DNA of 64,000 bases, from positions 124,001-188,000 of the forward strand of contig NZ_JAUZEE010000005.1 in assembly GCF_030705305.1 (NCBI RefSeq), in the 5' to 3' direction. Every line of letters starts with the position of its first letter. Positions within the stretch are counted from its first letter, which is position 1. A program made the translations under genes and the position numbers. Shown piece after piece: positions 1-8,945 of the stretch. The notes under the pieces are model-generated. The model searched no databases and was not told the origin of the DNA. It saw only the letters and a list, made by a program, of their open reading frames with translations. The DNA comes from Leptothrix discophora (GTDB taxonomy: Bacteria > Pseudomonadota > Gammaproteobacteria > Burkholderiales > Burkholderiaceae_C).

Positions 1-783
1 ATGCGCGGCGCGCTGGGCCGGCGCATCGCGCTGGGCATGACCAGCCGGCGCGAGCTGCACGAGCTGGAGGCCGAGCTGGCGCAGGTCCAGGCCGAGGCGA
101 AGCCCGGCGACACCGTCGCGCTGGCCCGCATCGTCGAGCTGGAGGCGGCCATCCTCGCCCTGAAGAAGCGGCTCGGCGCCATCCCCTTCCTCGACCCGAT
201 CGACCTGCGCTTCCGCAACCGCGTGCGCGTGCCGGTGCCGACCAGCAAGGCGGTGATGTTCTGCCTGATGGACGTCTCGGGCTCGATGGACGAAGGGCGC
301 AAGGAGCTGTCCAAGCGCTTCTTCATCCTGCTCTACCTGTTCCTGACGCGGCACTACGAGAAGATCGAGATCGTCTTCATCCGCCACCACACGCAGGCCC
401 AGGAGGTCGACGAGCAGGGCTTCTTCCACTCGACCGAGACCGGCGGCACGGTGGTCTCCAGCGCGCTGGTGCTGATGGAGGAGATCGTCCGCTCGCGCTA
501 CCCGTCGGACCAGTGGAACATCTACGGCGCGCAGGCCAGCGACGGCGACAACTGGCACCACGACAGCGGCCGCTGCCGCGAGCTGCTGGAGCAGAAGATC
601 CTGCCGCTGTGCCGCTACTACGCCTATGTCCAGGTGGCCGATCCGGAGCAGAACCTCTGGGAGGAATACAGCCGCCTGGCCGAGACCACCGGACCGCACT
701 TCGCGATGCGCAAGGTCACCGAGGCCTCGCAGATCTACCCGGTCTTCCGCGACCTGTTCAAGAAGGAAGGCGCCAGCGCATGA
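1..783 (+). CDS. yeaH: YeaH/DUF444 family protein, 3' part only
   Basis: This is the C-terminal 260 residues of a YeaH-type (DUF444) protein with a von Willebrand A-like fold. Diagnostic stretches are the conserved AVMFCLMDVSGSMD (metal-site-like DxSxS), the FIRHHTQAQEVDE block and QASDGDNW near the end. YeaH proteins are about 430 residues, so roughly 165 N-terminal residues lie before the window; the ATG at base 1 is an internal Met, not the start. In enterobacteria yeaH is linked to the kinase gene yeaG and acts in stress and nitrogen-starvation responses, and with spoVR it forms a widespread three-gene module. It overlaps the next gene by 4 bp (ATGA), so the two are probably co-translated. 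Confidence 0.93.
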   Translation: MRGALGRRIALGMTSRRELHELEAELAQVQAEAKPGDTVALARIVELEAAILALKKRLGAIPFLDPIDLRFRNRVRVPVPTSKAVMFCLMDVSGSMDEGRKELSKRFFILLYLFLTRHYEKIEIVFIRHHTQAQEVDEQGFFHSTETGGTVVSSALVLMEEIVRSRYPSDQWNIYGAQASDGDNWHHDSGRCRELLEQKILPLCRYYAYVQVADPEQNLWEEYSRLAETTGPHFAMRKVTEASQIYPVFRDLFKKEGASA

Positions 784-2387
784 CTCAGCCTCTTGAATCG
801 ATGATGCCGGTGGCCCCGGACCCGGTCGAACCGGGCCTGACGCGCAACGGCCCGCTGCGCCAGCCGCTGCCCGCGCCGCGCCGTCCGGCCGAGCCGCTGC
901 CCTCGCCCAGCGACTGGACCTTCGAGCTGATCGAGCGGTATCACACGGTGATCCGCCAGACCGCCGACCGCTTCGGGCTGGACACCTACCCGAACCAGCT
1001 CGAGATCATCACCGCCGAGCAGATGATGGACGCCTACGCCAGCGTCGGCATGCCGGTGAACTACCGTCACTGGAGCTACGGCAAGGAGTTCATCTCGACC
1101 GAGAAGAACTACAAGCGCGGCGCCATGGGCCTGGCCTACGAGATCGTCATCAACAGCAACCCCTGCATCAGCTACCTGATGGAGGAGAACACGATGGCCA
1201 TGCAGGCCCTCGTGATCGCCCATGCGGCCTACGGCCACAACAGCTTCTTCAAGGGCAACTACCTGTTCCGGATGTGGACCGACGCGTCGTCCATCATCGA
1301 CTACCTCGTCTATGCCAAGAACTACGTGACGGCCTGCGAGGAGAAGTTCGGCCTCGACACCGTCGAGGCCTTCATCGACAGCTGCCACGCGCTGCAGAAC
1401 CACGGCGTGGACCGCTACCGCCGGCCGAGCAAGAAGTCGCTGGCGCAGGAACTGGCCGACCGCAAGGACCGCGAGGCCTATGCGCAGCAGCAGGTCAACG
1501 ACCTGTGGCGCACGCTGCCGCGCCGGGCCGACAAGGCCGAGGCCGCCGCCGAGAGCCGCCGCTTCCCCGAGGAGCCGCAGGAGAACCTGCTGTACTTCAT
1601 CGAGAAGAACGCGCCGCTGCTGGAGCCGTGGCAGCGCGAGGTCGTGCGCATCGTGCGCAAGGTGGCGCAGTACTTCTACCCGCAGCGCCAGACGCAGGTG
1701 ATGAACGAGGGCTGGGCCACCTTCTGGCACCACCGCCTGCTCAACACCATGTACGACGACGGCTTCCTGAGCGACGGGATGATGATCGAGTGGCTCAAGT
1801 CGCACACCAACGTCGTCTACCAGCCCCGGGTCGGCGAGCGCGGCTACAGCGGCATCAACCCGTATGCGCTGGGCTTCGCGATGTACACCGACATCCAGCG
1901 CGTGTGCGAGTCCCCGACCGAGGAGGACCGGCGCTGGTTCCCCGACATCGCCGGCTCGGACTGGCTGCCGACGCTGGACCACGCGATGCGCAACTTCAAG
2001 GACGAGAGCTTCGTCGGCCAGTACCTCAGCCCCAAGCTCATGCGCGACCTGCGGCTGTTCCACATCGTCGACGACGAGAAGCAGTCCGAGATCGAGGTGG
2101 CCGCCATCCACGACGATGCCGGCTACCGCAGCGTGCGCGAGGCCCTGTCGCGCCAGTACGACCTGGGCCAGCGCGAGCCCAACATCCAGGTCTGGAACGT
2201 CAACCTGCGCGGTGACCGCTCGCTGACGCTGCGCCACTTCCAGCACAACGACCGGCCACTGGCCGACAGCGCCCAGGAGGTGCTCAAGCACGTCGCCCGC
2301 CTGTGGGGCTTCGCCGTGCATCTGGAGAGCACCAACGGCCGGGGCGACATCACCAAGCGCTGGACCGTGCCGTCGCCATCGAACTGA
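780..2387 (+). CDS. SpoVR family protein (YcgB-like)
   Basis: A 535-residue protein, close to the usual SpoVR/YcgB length of about 510, with family-typical stretches such as NYRHWSYGKEF, ENTMAMQALVIAHAAYGHNSFFK, MNEGWATFWHHRLL and GINPYALGFAMY. The His/Glu-rich HxxxGH-like and NEGWATFWHH segments suggest a metal-binding fold, but the biochemical activity of the family is not established. The start at 780 overlaps the yeaH stop by 4 bp and is favoured by this coupling. Partner of yeaH in a probable stress operon whose kinase gene would lie upstream of the window. Confidence 0.93.
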   Translation: MTQPLESMMPVAPDPVEPGLTRNGPLRQPLPAPRRPAEPLPSPSDWTFELIERYHTVIRQTADRFGLDTYPNQLEIITAEQMMDAYASVGMPVNYRHWSYGKEFISTEKNYKRGAMGLAYEIVINSNPCISYLMEENTMAMQALVIAHAAYGHNSFFKGNYLFRMWTDASSIIDYLVYAKNYVTACEEKFGLDTVEAFIDSCHALQNHGVDRYRRPSKKSLAQELADRKDREAYAQQQVNDLWRTLPRRADKAEAAAESRRFPEEPQENLLYFIEKNAPLLEPWQREVVRIVRKVAQYFYPQRQTQVMNEGWATFWHHRLLNTMYDDGFLSDGMMIEWLKSHTNVVYQPRVGERGYSGINPYALGFAMYTDIQRVCESPTEEDRRWFPDIAGSDWLPTLDHAMRNFKDESFVGQYLSPKLMRDLRLFHIVDDEKQSEIEVAAIHDDAGYRSVREALSRQYDLGQREPNIQVWNVNLRGDRSLTLRHFQHNDRPLADSAQEVLKHVARLWGFAVHLESTNGRGDITKRWTVPSPSN

Positions 2388-2406
2388 GCGGTTCGTCCGC
2401 CCGTGC

Positions 2407-3828
2407 TCACCAGCTGAAGATCTTGCCGGGATTCATGATGTTGTCCGGGTCGAGCGCATGCTTGACCTGGCGCATCAGCCCGACCGCGGCGGGGCCGGCC
2501 TCGTCGAGCAGGAAGCCCATCTTGTGCAGGCCCACGCCGTGTTCGCCGCTGCAGGTGCCTTCCAGGGCCAGCGCGCGGGCGACCAGCTTCTGGTTCAGGT
2601 CCTCGGCCAGCGCCCGTTCGGCCGGCAGCAGCGGGTCGATCAGGTAGCCGACGTGGAAGTTGCCGTCGCCGACGTGGCCGACGATGAAGTAGGGCAGGCC
2701 GGCCGCATCGGCTTCCTCGACCGTCGCGTTGATGCATTCGGCCAGGCGCGAGATCGGCACGCAGGTATCGGTCGTGACGGCCCGGCAGCCCGGGCGCATC
2801 TGCAGCGCGGCGAAGTAGGCGTGGTGGCGCGCGGTCCACAGCCGGGTGCGCTCCTCGGGCGTGCTGGCCCACTCGAAGTCGCGGCCGCCGTGTTCGGCCG
2901 CCAGCTCCTGCACCGTGCGGGCCTGTTCGGCCACGCCGGCCGGACTGCCGTGGAACTCCATCAGCAGCATCGGCACCTCGGCCAGCGTGAGCTTGTCGTG
3001 GCGGTTGACGGCCCGCACCGCGTGGGCGTCGAGCAGCTCGCAGCGGGCGATCGGCACGCCCATCTGGATCAGCGCGATGGTGGTCTGCACGGCCGCGTCG
3101 ATGCTCGGGAACTGGCAGACGGCGGCGGTGACGGCCTCGGGCAGCGGGTAGAGCTTGAGCGTGATCTCGGTCATCACGCCCAGCGTGCCTTCGCTGCCGA
3201 CGAACAGGCGCGTCAGGTCGTAGCCGGCGCTGGACTTGCGCGCCCGCGTGCCGGTGCGCATCCACTCGCCGGTCGCGCTGACCACGCCCAGGCCCAGCAC
3301 GTTCTCGCGCATGGTGCCGTAGCGCACCGCGTTGGTGCCGGACGCCCGGGTCGCGCACATGCCGCCGAGGGTGGCGTCTGCGCCGGGGTCGATCGGGAAG
3401 AACAGGCCGCTGTGGCGGATCGCCTGGTTGAGCTGCGTGCGGGTGATGCCGGCCTGCACCGTCACGGTCAGGTCCTCGGGGTTGAGGCGAAGCACGCGGT
3501 TCATGCGGCCCAGGTCCAGGCTCAGGCCGCCCTGCACGGCAAGCAGATGGCCTTCCAGCGACGAGCCCACGCCGAAGGGGATGACCGGCACGCGGTGCCG
3601 CGCGGCGATCTTCACCGCGTCCATCACGTCCTCGTTGGACTCGCAGAACACCACCGCGTCCGGCGGCGGCACGTCGAAGGGCGACTCGTCGCGGCCGTGC
3701 TGCTCGCGCACCGCGCGGGCGTTCGAGCATTGCGCGCCGAAGCGTGCCTGCAGCGCCGCCAGCATCTCGTCGGGCATCGGGCGTGGGGCCAGCAGCGGCT
3801 GGCCGACGGGGGCGTGGGGGGCATTCAT
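2407..3828 (-). CDS. FAD-linked D-2-hydroxyacid (D-lactate type) dehydrogenase
   Basis: A 473-residue flavoprotein of the GlcD/DLD/LDHD family. The FAD-binding_4 domain covers about residues 50-230 (PFGVGSSLEGH, DPGADATLGG, GSEGTLGVMTEITLKL). The C-terminal oxidase domain carries the HVGDGNFH metal/substrate motif and CSGEHGVGLHKMG, ending DPDNIMNPGKI. It probably oxidises D-lactate or a related D-2-hydroxyacid and passes electrons to cytochrome c or quinone; the exact substrate cannot be read from sequence. An AGGAGA ribosome binding site lies just before the start. Stand-alone gene, convergent with spoVR (19 bp between stops) and divergent from the Crp/Fnr gene. Confidence 0.9.
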   Translation of the reverse strand: MNAPHAPVGQPLLAPRPMPDEMLAALQARFGAQCSNARAVREQHGRDESPFDVPPPDAVVFCESNEDVMDAVKIAARHRVPVIPFGVGSSLEGHLLAVQGGLSLDLGRMNRVLRLNPEDLTVTVQAGITRTQLNQAIRHSGLFFPIDPGADATLGGMCATRASGTNAVRYGTMRENVLGLGVVSATGEWMRTGTRARKSSAGYDLTRLFVGSEGTLGVMTEITLKLYPLPEAVTAAVCQFPSIDAAVQTTIALIQMGVPIARCELLDAHAVRAVNRHDKLTLAEVPMLLMEFHGSPAGVAEQARTVQELAAEHGGRDFEWASTPEERTRLWTARHHAYFAALQMRPGCRAVTTDTCVPISRLAECINATVEEADAAGLPYFIVGHVGDGNFHVGYLIDPLLPAERALAEDLNQKLVARALALEGTCSGEHGVGLHKMGFLLDEAGPAAVGLMRQVKHALDPDNIMNPGKIFSW

Positions 3829-3928
3829 GCGGGGTCTCCTGCGCGGCGTGCCAAGGCTGGCCTGGCCGGGTGAAAAACGATTCTAGGCAGCCGCCTGCGC
3901 ACGGTGGAATGAGGGCAAGAATGCCGGG

Positions 3929-4597
3929 ATGAACCCAGCCGACGATCCGCTCGACCAACTGGCCGCGCGCTACCCCGAGTTCATCGCCGCCGTGCCGCCC
4001 GGCTGGCGTGATGACCTGCCGCCCGGCCTCGTCCCGGTCGAGGCGCCGGCCGGTGCGCTGCTGTTCGACGAGGGCTCGCCCTGCCGCGGTTTCCCGCTGG
4101 TGCTCGACGGGGCGGTGCGGGTGGCGCGCGGCGCGCCGCAGGGCCGGGCGATCGAGCTGTACCGGGTGCTGCCGGGGGAGATCTGCATCGTCTCCTCGGC
4201 CTGCCTGTTCGGCGAGGCCCCGCTGACGGCCCACGGCATCACGCTCGCCCCAACCCGGCTGCTGCTGCTGCCGCCCTCGCTGTTCATGGCCTGGAGCGCC
4301 CACGAGCCTTTCCGCCGCCACATCTTCGGCCAGTTCGCCGGCCGCATGAGCGACCTGATCCTGCTGGCCGAGGCGGTCGCCTTCCAGCGCCTTGACCAGC
4401 GCCTGGCCGGCGCGCTGCTGGGCCGCGGCACGATGCTGCATGTCACCCACCAGCAGCTCGCCGACGAGCTCGGCACCGTGCGCGAGATGGTCACGCGCCT
4501 GCTCAAGCGCTTCGAGCAATCCGGCTGGGTCCGCCTCGGCCGCGAACGCGTCGAGATCGTCGACGCAGCGGCCTTGCGCCAGATGTCGAAAGGCTGA
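3929..4597 (+). CDS. Crp/Fnr family transcriptional regulator
   Basis: 222 residues: an N-terminal cyclic-nucleotide-binding-like beta-roll (about 20-130), a dimer helix (about 135-165) and a C-terminal winged helix (HQQLADELGTVREMVTRLLK, about 170-195). The recognition helix has the Glu/Arg pattern (VREMVTR) of CRP/FNR proteins that read TGTGA/TTGA-type half-sites. Only two N-terminal Cys are present (SPCRGF and SSACLF), without the four-Cys cluster pattern of FNR, so an Fe-S oxygen sensor is unlikely; the ligand is unknown. Two CRP-like dyads lie about 110-140 bp downstream, before the DUF2892 gene, which is a plausible target. Confidence 0.88.
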   Translation: MNPADDPLDQLAARYPEFIAAVPPGWRDDLPPGLVPVEAPAGALLFDEGSPCRGFPLVLDGAVRVARGAPQGRAIELYRVLPGEICIVSSACLFGEAPLTAHGITLAPTRLLLLPPSLFMAWSAHEPFRRHIFGQFAGRMSDLILLAEAVAFQRLDQRLAGALLGRGTMLHVTHQQLADELGTVREMVTRLLKRFEQSGWVRLGRERVEIVDAAALRQMSKG

Positions 4598-4700
4598 CCC
4601 GCCGGGCGAGGGGCAGCAACCACGGGCCGAGCGCCGGGCCGCCCCAAGCCGGCCCGATCCCCTCGGGGGATCGACCGGCGTACCCGCCGGGCGAGGGGCA
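4598..4700 (-). repeat. Structured GC-rich repeat, copy A
   Basis: One of six copies in the window of a palindrome-rich element (others near 15551, 16651, 32665, 46383, 59342). Read on the minus strand it has GCCCCTCG, a small stem around GGGTAC (CCGGC/GCCGG), a central GATCCCC/GGGGATC hairpin, and the core TTGGGGCGGCCCGGC between complementary arms (plus-strand GGGCCG 4624-4629 and CGGCCC 4650-4655). A second partial unit (CCCGCCGGGCGAGGGGC) adjoins at 4598-4614. It starts directly after the Crp/Fnr stop codon. Confidence 0.85.
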
Positions 4701-4704
4701 GCTA

Positions 4705-4720
4705 TGTGACGGTGGTCACA
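4705..4720. promoter_or_regulatory. CRP-like dyad TGTGA-N6-TCACA
   Basis: TGTGACGGTGGTCACA is a perfect match to the TGTGA-N6-TCACA consensus of CRP-type regulators. Its centre is about 81 bp before the DUF2892 start and it lies downstream of a Crp/Fnr-family gene. Binding by that regulator is inferred. Confidence 0.6.
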
Positions 4721-4723
4721 GAT

Positions 4724-4739
4724 CGTGAGATCGATCACG
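4724..4739. promoter_or_regulatory. Second CRP-like dyad CGTGA-N6-TCACG
   Basis: CGTGAGATCGATCACG is a perfect 16-bp palindrome with the same GTGA-N6-TCAC geometry as the site 19 bp upstream (centre to centre), about 62 bp before the DUF2892 start. Two near-helically phased sites suggest cooperative binding of two dimers. Confidence 0.55.
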
Positions 4740-4793
4740 CGCACACTGCCATGCATGCCGGCATCGGGCCGGACTCACCCAAGGACCTTCACC

Positions 4794-4988
4794 ATGTTCA
4801 AGACCAACGTCGGCGGCATCGACCGCATCCTCCGCATCGTTGCCGGCCTCGTGCTGATCGCGCTCGCGGCCACCGGGACCGTCGGGGCCTGGGGCTGGAT
4901 CGGCGTCGTGCCGCTCGCCACCGGGCTGCTGAGCACCTGCCCGCTCTACAGCATCGTCGGCCTCAACACCTGCCCGATGAAGTCCTGA
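4794..4988 (+). CDS. DUF2892 small membrane protein
   Basis: 64 residues beginning MFKTNVGGIDRILRIVAGL, with two hydrophobic segments (about 13-31 and 34-52) and the conserved LLSTCPLYSIVGLNTCP end carrying two Cys. This is the YgaP-type inner-membrane domain (DUF2892) found alone or fused to rhodanese domains; its function is unknown, with a sulfur or redox role suggested by those fusions. The ATG at 4794 fits family N-termini better than longer upstream frames. Probably controlled through the two dyads just upstream. Confidence 0.85.
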   Translation: MFKTNVGGIDRILRIVAGLVLIALAATGTVGAWGWIGVVPLATGLLSTCPLYSIVGLNTCPMKS

Positions 4989-4991
4989 GCT

Positions 4992-5729
4992 TCAGGCCGC
5001 GTCGGCCGGGTCGCGGTAGGCCGCGAAGATGTCGCGCAGCGGCGTCTCGCGGGCCGGTGACGGGCTGACCAGCGTGCGCTCCAGCTCCTGCAGGTGACGC
5101 CGCATCTCGCCGGCCGCCGCCGCGCCGCTGCCGCCCGTCAGGGCCTCGATCAGCTCGATGTGGCGGTGCGCCACGCAGGCCGGGTGACCGGGACGCTGGT
5201 AGAGCGCCATCAGGATGGACGTGCTGGGCAGCAGCTCGTCGAGCAGGCGCACGAACACCGGGTTGCCGCACATCTGCGCCAGCGCGCGGTGGAACTGGCC
5301 GGACAGGCGGATCGCGGCCGGCCGGTCGCCCCGCGCGTCCGCATCGGCCTCGGCCTGCACCAGCCCGCGCAGGTGGATGACCTGCGCGCCATCGAGCCGG
5401 CCAGCCAGGCGACGGGCGATCTCGCCCTCGACCACGCGGCGGGCATCGAAGACATGCCCGGCCTCGTCGCGGCTGGGCTGCGGCACCTGGGCGCCGCGGT
5501 TGTGGTGCAGCTCGATCACCTGGTCCTGCGCCAGCCGGTTCAGCGCCTGCCGGATGACGGTGCGCGAGACCGCGAAGCTGGTGGCCAGCTCGGCCTCGCG
5601 CAGCCGCATGCCGGGCGTCAGCCGGTGTTCGAGGATGGCCGTGTAGATGCCGTCGTAGACCCGCTGCGTGGCGGTCGGCTCGGGCGGGCTGGCGGTCTTC
5701 GCGGGGCTGGATCGGCGGGTGGCTGGCAT
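4992..5729 (-). CDS. GntR family regulator (FadR/FCD type)
   Basis: 245 residues: an N-terminal winged helix (about 22-90; LREAELATSFAVSRTVIRQAL) and a C-terminal all-helical FCD ligand domain (about 95-230) with spaced acidic and His residues (FDARRVVEGE, QFHRALA, AHRHIELIEAL) that normally bind a metal and a carboxylate. It is the last gene of the ABC importer operon, 53 bp after the second permease. Two TTTGTATGCAA-type palindromes in the transporter-racemase divergent region match FCD-type GntR operators and are its likely targets, with the transported compound as probable inducer. Confidence 0.88.
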   Translation of the reverse strand: MPATRRSSPAKTASPPEPTATQRVYDGIYTAILEHRLTPGMRLREAELATSFAVSRTVIRQALNRLAQDQVIELHHNRGAQVPQPSRDEAGHVFDARRVVEGEIARRLAGRLDGAQVIHLRGLVQAEADADARGDRPAAIRLSGQFHRALAQMCGNPVFVRLLDELLPSTSILMALYQRPGHPACVAHRHIELIEALTGGSGAAAAGEMRRHLQELERTLVSPSPARETPLRDIFAAYRDPADAA

Positions 5730-5782
5730 CGGATCGGACGATAGCCGGTCGTCGGTCCAGCCGCCTTTCAGCCGTCCGGCCG

Positions 5783-6664
5783 TCAGCCGCGCGCGCGCCG
5801 GCGCCACAGCGCCACCACCGTCAGCGTCAGGCCCATCACCAGGAAGGACACCACCGTCGTGACCGTGCCCAGCGCATAGATCACCGGCGTGGTCACGGTG
5901 GTCGTCAGGCCCTGCAGTTCGAGCGGCAGCGTGTTCAGGTCGCCCATGGCCTGGGAGCTGCGCGCGATCTCGTCCCAGCTCAGCGTGAAGCCGAACATGC
6001 CCACGCCCACCAGGCTCGGGCCGATCAGCGGCAGCACCACGTGGCGCAGGCTCTGCCAGGGCGTCGCGCCGAGGTCGCGGGCGGCTTCCTCGTAGGCCGG
6101 GTTGAAGCGGTTGAAGACCGCGAACATGATCAGCAGGCCGAAGGGCAGCGTCCAGGTCAGCTGTGCGCCCAGGCCGGAGGTGTACATGCCCAGCAGCGTC
6201 GAGAAGGCCTCGGCCGCCTCGGGCGACCAGCGCTCCAGCGCGGCCTTCACGCCGGCATCCATCAGCCGGAATTCCAGGCCCACGCCGAGCGAGACGATGA
6301 TGGACGGCATGATCAGGCTGGCCACCACCACGTAGAACAGCGGCGTGCCGCCGGGCAGCTGCTTGCGGTAGGCCAGGCCGGCCAGCAGCGACAGCACGAC
6401 GGTCAGCCCCATCACCGTCGCGCCCAGGCCCAGCGAGCGCCGGAAGGCCGAGCCGATGTCGACCACGCCGATGCCTTCCCACAGCTTCTCGAACCAGTGC
6501 AGCGACACGCCGCGCATCGGGAAGGTCAGGCCGCCTTCGGGGCCCTGGAAGCTCAGCACGAAGATCGCGAGCATCGGGCCGTAGAGGAAGACCACGAACA
6601 GCGCGAACACCGTCGCCAGCGCGTAGAAGCTCGCTGGGCGCTTGCGGCGCAGGGATCGGGCCAT
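5783..6664 (-). CDS. ABC transporter permease (PotC-type)
   Basis: 293-residue integral membrane protein with about six predicted helices and the EAA loop EEAARDLGATPWQSLRHVVLP, which contacts the ATPase. It resembles the PotC/YdcV branch of spermidine/putrescine-type importers. Its ATG (6664-6662) is 2 bp after the stop of the partner permease. The start MARSLRRKRP supplies positive charges before the first helix. Substrate not assignable from the permease; see the operon partners. Confidence 0.9.
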   Translation of the reverse strand: MARSLRRKRPASFYALATVFALFVVFLYGPMLAIFVLSFQGPEGGLTFPMRGVSLHWFEKLWEGIGVVDIGSAFRRSLGLGATVMGLTVVLSLLAGLAYRKQLPGGTPLFYVVVASLIMPSIIVSLGVGLEFRLMDAGVKAALERWSPEAAEAFSTLLGMYTSGLGAQLTWTLPFGLLIMFAVFNRFNPAYEEAARDLGATPWQSLRHVVLPLIGPSLVGVGMFGFTLSWDEIARSSQAMGDLNTLPLELQGLTTTVTTPVIYALGTVTTVVSFLVMGLTLTVVALWRRRARG

Positions 6665-6666
6665 GG

Positions 6667-7557
6667 TCACAGTTCCTTGCGCAGGTTCACCAGCCGCATC
6701 AGCGTGGCGATCATCATCAGCACGACCGCCAGCAGGATCACCGCGTTGGCCGCGGCCATCGGGAACTGCAGGTAGCTGGCCTGCACCTGGATCACCTTGC
6801 CGACCGAGGCGATCTGCTGGCCGCCCATCACGCCGACGGTGACGAAGTCGCCCATCACCAGGGCCAGCACGAAGATCGAGCCGATGATCAGGCCGGTGCG
6901 CGACAGCGGCAGCACCACGTGCCAGATCGTCTGCCAGGGCGTCGCGCCGTTGTCGCGGGCGGCCTCGATCAGGCTGCGGTCGATGCGCATCATGGTGTTG
7001 AAGACCGGCACGATCATGAACATCGTGTAGAGGTGCACGAAGGCGAGCACCACCGAGAAGTCCGAGAACAGCAGCCACTCGATCGGCTGGTCGACCAGGC
7101 CGGCGCCGACCAGGCTCTGGTTGATCAGCCCGTTGCGGCCCAGCAGCGGCACCCACGAGATCATGCGGATGACGTTGCTGGTCCAGAACGGCACGGTGCA
7201 GACGATGAACAGCACCATCTGCACCGTCAGGCTGCGCACGTGGAAGGCCAGGAAGTAGGCCAGCGTGGTGCCCAGCAGGCCGGTGACCAGCCAGGTGAGC
7301 AGGCCGAACTTCAGCGTCGACAGGTAGGTCTTGAAGGTCACGCACAGGTCGCCGTCGGCCGTCACCGGACAGCCGGTGAAGACGTCGACGTAGCTCTGTG
7401 CGGTGAAGGCCGGGATCAGCTCGTACTCGGTCGCCTGCCAGAAGCTCACCATCAGGATGAGCGCCAGCGGCACGACGAAGAAGACCACGAACACCGCCGC
7501 CAGCGGCGCCGCTTGAAGCCAGGCGATCAGCGATCGGGAGGAAGGTGTCCGTGTCAT
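6667..7557 (-). CDS. ABC transporter permease (PotB-type)
   Basis: 296 residues with about six transmembrane helices and the EAA loop IEAARDNGATPWQTIWHVVLP. It forms the heterodimeric channel with the downstream permease. A periplasmic loop after helix 1 contains a CPVTADGDLC pair of Cys that could form a disulfide. It lies 30 bp after the binding-protein gene in the importer operon. Confidence 0.9.
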   Translation of the reverse strand: MTRTPSSRSLIAWLQAAPLAAVFVVFFVVPLALILMVSFWQATEYELIPAFTAQSYVDVFTGCPVTADGDLCVTFKTYLSTLKFGLLTWLVTGLLGTTLAYFLAFHVRSLTVQMVLFIVCTVPFWTSNVIRMISWVPLLGRNGLINQSLVGAGLVDQPIEWLLFSDFSVVLAFVHLYTMFMIVPVFNTMMRIDRSLIEAARDNGATPWQTIWHVVLPLSRTGLIIGSIFVLALVMGDFVTVGVMGGQQIASVGKVIQVQASYLQFPMAAANAVILLAVVLMMIATLMRLVNLRKEL

Positions 7558-7587
7558 GTCGATCAGGCCGCTGCGTTCACCACTGCA

Positions 7588-8901
7588 TCAAGCGGCGACG
7601 AACTCGTTCCACTTCTGGACCATGTACGCGTTCTCGTCCATGACCGCGTTCCAGCAGGCGATGCCGCCCATGCGGTCCTCGTAGCTGCCGCCGTCGCGGA
7701 CCGAACCGGCCTTGGCCAGCAGGTCGCCGTTGGGGCTCTTGATGTCCTGCGTGGCGGGCTTGCCTTCCATCCAGTAGGCCCACTCGTAGGCTTCCATCTT
7801 GGCCTTGGCGGTCTCCAGCACGGCGCTGTAGTAGCCCTGGCGGTTCAGGTAGGCACCGGCCCAGCCGTCGAGGAACCAGTTGATGAACTCGTAGACGCCA
7901 TCGGCCTTGCGGCCCGTCACGGTCTTGGGCACGCCGAAGCCGGCAGCCCAGGCGCGATAGCCTTCCTTGAGCGGCTGGAAGGTGCAGGCGATGCCCTTGG
8001 TGCGCACGGCGGTCACGGCCGGCGACCACATCGACTGGATCACCACCTCGCCGGAGGCCATCAGGTTGACCGACTCGTTGAAGTCCTTCCACAGCGAGCG
8101 GAACTGGCCGGCCTTCTTGGCCTCGATCAGCGTCTTGATGGTGAGGTCGATCTCCTTCTTGGTCATGTTCCCCTTGTCGGGGTACTTGTAGAGGCCCATC
8201 GCCTCGACCACCATCGCCGCGTCCATGATGCCGATCGACGGGATGTTCAGGATCGCGGCCTTGCCCTTGAACTCGGGGTTCAGCAGCTCCGCCCATGAGT
8301 TGATCGGGCGCTTGATCAGGTCCGGGCGGATGCCCAGCGTGTCGGCGTTGTAGACCGTCGGGATCAGCGTCATGAAGCCGGTCGGCGTGGCCGAGAACTT
8401 CGTGCTCTTGCCGCCTTCGAGGTACATGACCTTCTTCGGCGCGGTGCCCTGGTCACCGACCTTCTTGCCGGCCACCTCGCCCTTGGTGAACAGCGAGGTG
8501 ATCTTGTCGGCGTTCTTGATGCGCTTGACGTCGATGCCCAGCAGGTTGCCGGTCGGCACGATCTTCTTGAGCGAGAAGTACTCGGTGTCGATCAGGTCGA
8601 AGCTGTTCGGCGCGGTGACGGCACGCTTGGTCACGTCGTCGGTCGTGACCGGGATGTACTGGATCTTGATGCCGGTGTCGGCCTCGAACTTGTCGGCGAT
8701 GGCCTTGTCCTGGTTCACCGCCGTGCCCAGGTAGCGCAGCACGATCTTTTCCTGTGCGTGCACGAAGGGGAAGCCGGTGATGCCGGTGGCGGCAACCCCG
8801 GCCGCGCCGGCGGTCTTGAGGAAGCCGCGGCGGCTGGAGGCCGTCCCGGTCGTGTCGGTGGCGGACGTCGGGTCGAGAGCGGGATCGTGGTCTGCGTTCA
8901 T
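7588..8901 (-). CDS. ABC transporter substrate-binding protein, Tat signal
   Basis: 437 residues. The N-terminus has a twin-arginine signal (SSRRGFLKTAG, Arg24-Arg25) followed by a hydrophobic stretch ending near FVHAQ, so the protein is exported folded. The mature part begins KIVLRYLGTAVNQDKAIADKFEADTG and has the type-II periplasmic binding fold of the PotD/AfuA class. Tat export suggests a cofactor or metal, or early folding. It is the second gene of the operon, 44 bp after the ATPase. Substrate unknown; the divergent racemase gene suggests a hydantoin-like or amino-acid-derived compound. Confidence 0.88.
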   Translation of the reverse strand: MNADHDPALDPTSATDTTGTASSRRGFLKTAGAAGVAATGITGFPFVHAQEKIVLRYLGTAVNQDKAIADKFEADTGIKIQYIPVTTDDVTKRAVTAPNSFDLIDTEYFSLKKIVPTGNLLGIDVKRIKNADKITSLFTKGEVAGKKVGDQGTAPKKVMYLEGGKSTKFSATPTGFMTLIPTVYNADTLGIRPDLIKRPINSWAELLNPEFKGKAAILNIPSIGIMDAAMVVEAMGLYKYPDKGNMTKKEIDLTIKTLIEAKKAGQFRSLWKDFNESVNLMASGEVVIQSMWSPAVTAVRTKGIACTFQPLKEGYRAWAAGFGVPKTVTGRKADGVYEFINWFLDGWAGAYLNRQGYYSAVLETAKAKMEAYEWAYWMEGKPATQDIKSPNGDLLAKAGSVRDGGSYEDRMGGIACWNAVMDENAYMVQKWNEFVAA

Positions 8902-8945
8902 CGGAGTTCTCCGGTTTGAGGACGGGGGAGGGAACGAGGGATGGC

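Noticed and set aside
735-2321. 528-residue open frame on the minus strand opposite spoVR
   Set aside because: Composition is the repetitive Val/Leu/Ala/His/Arg mix of an antisense shadow in GC-rich DNA; spoVR on the plus strand has full family conservation.
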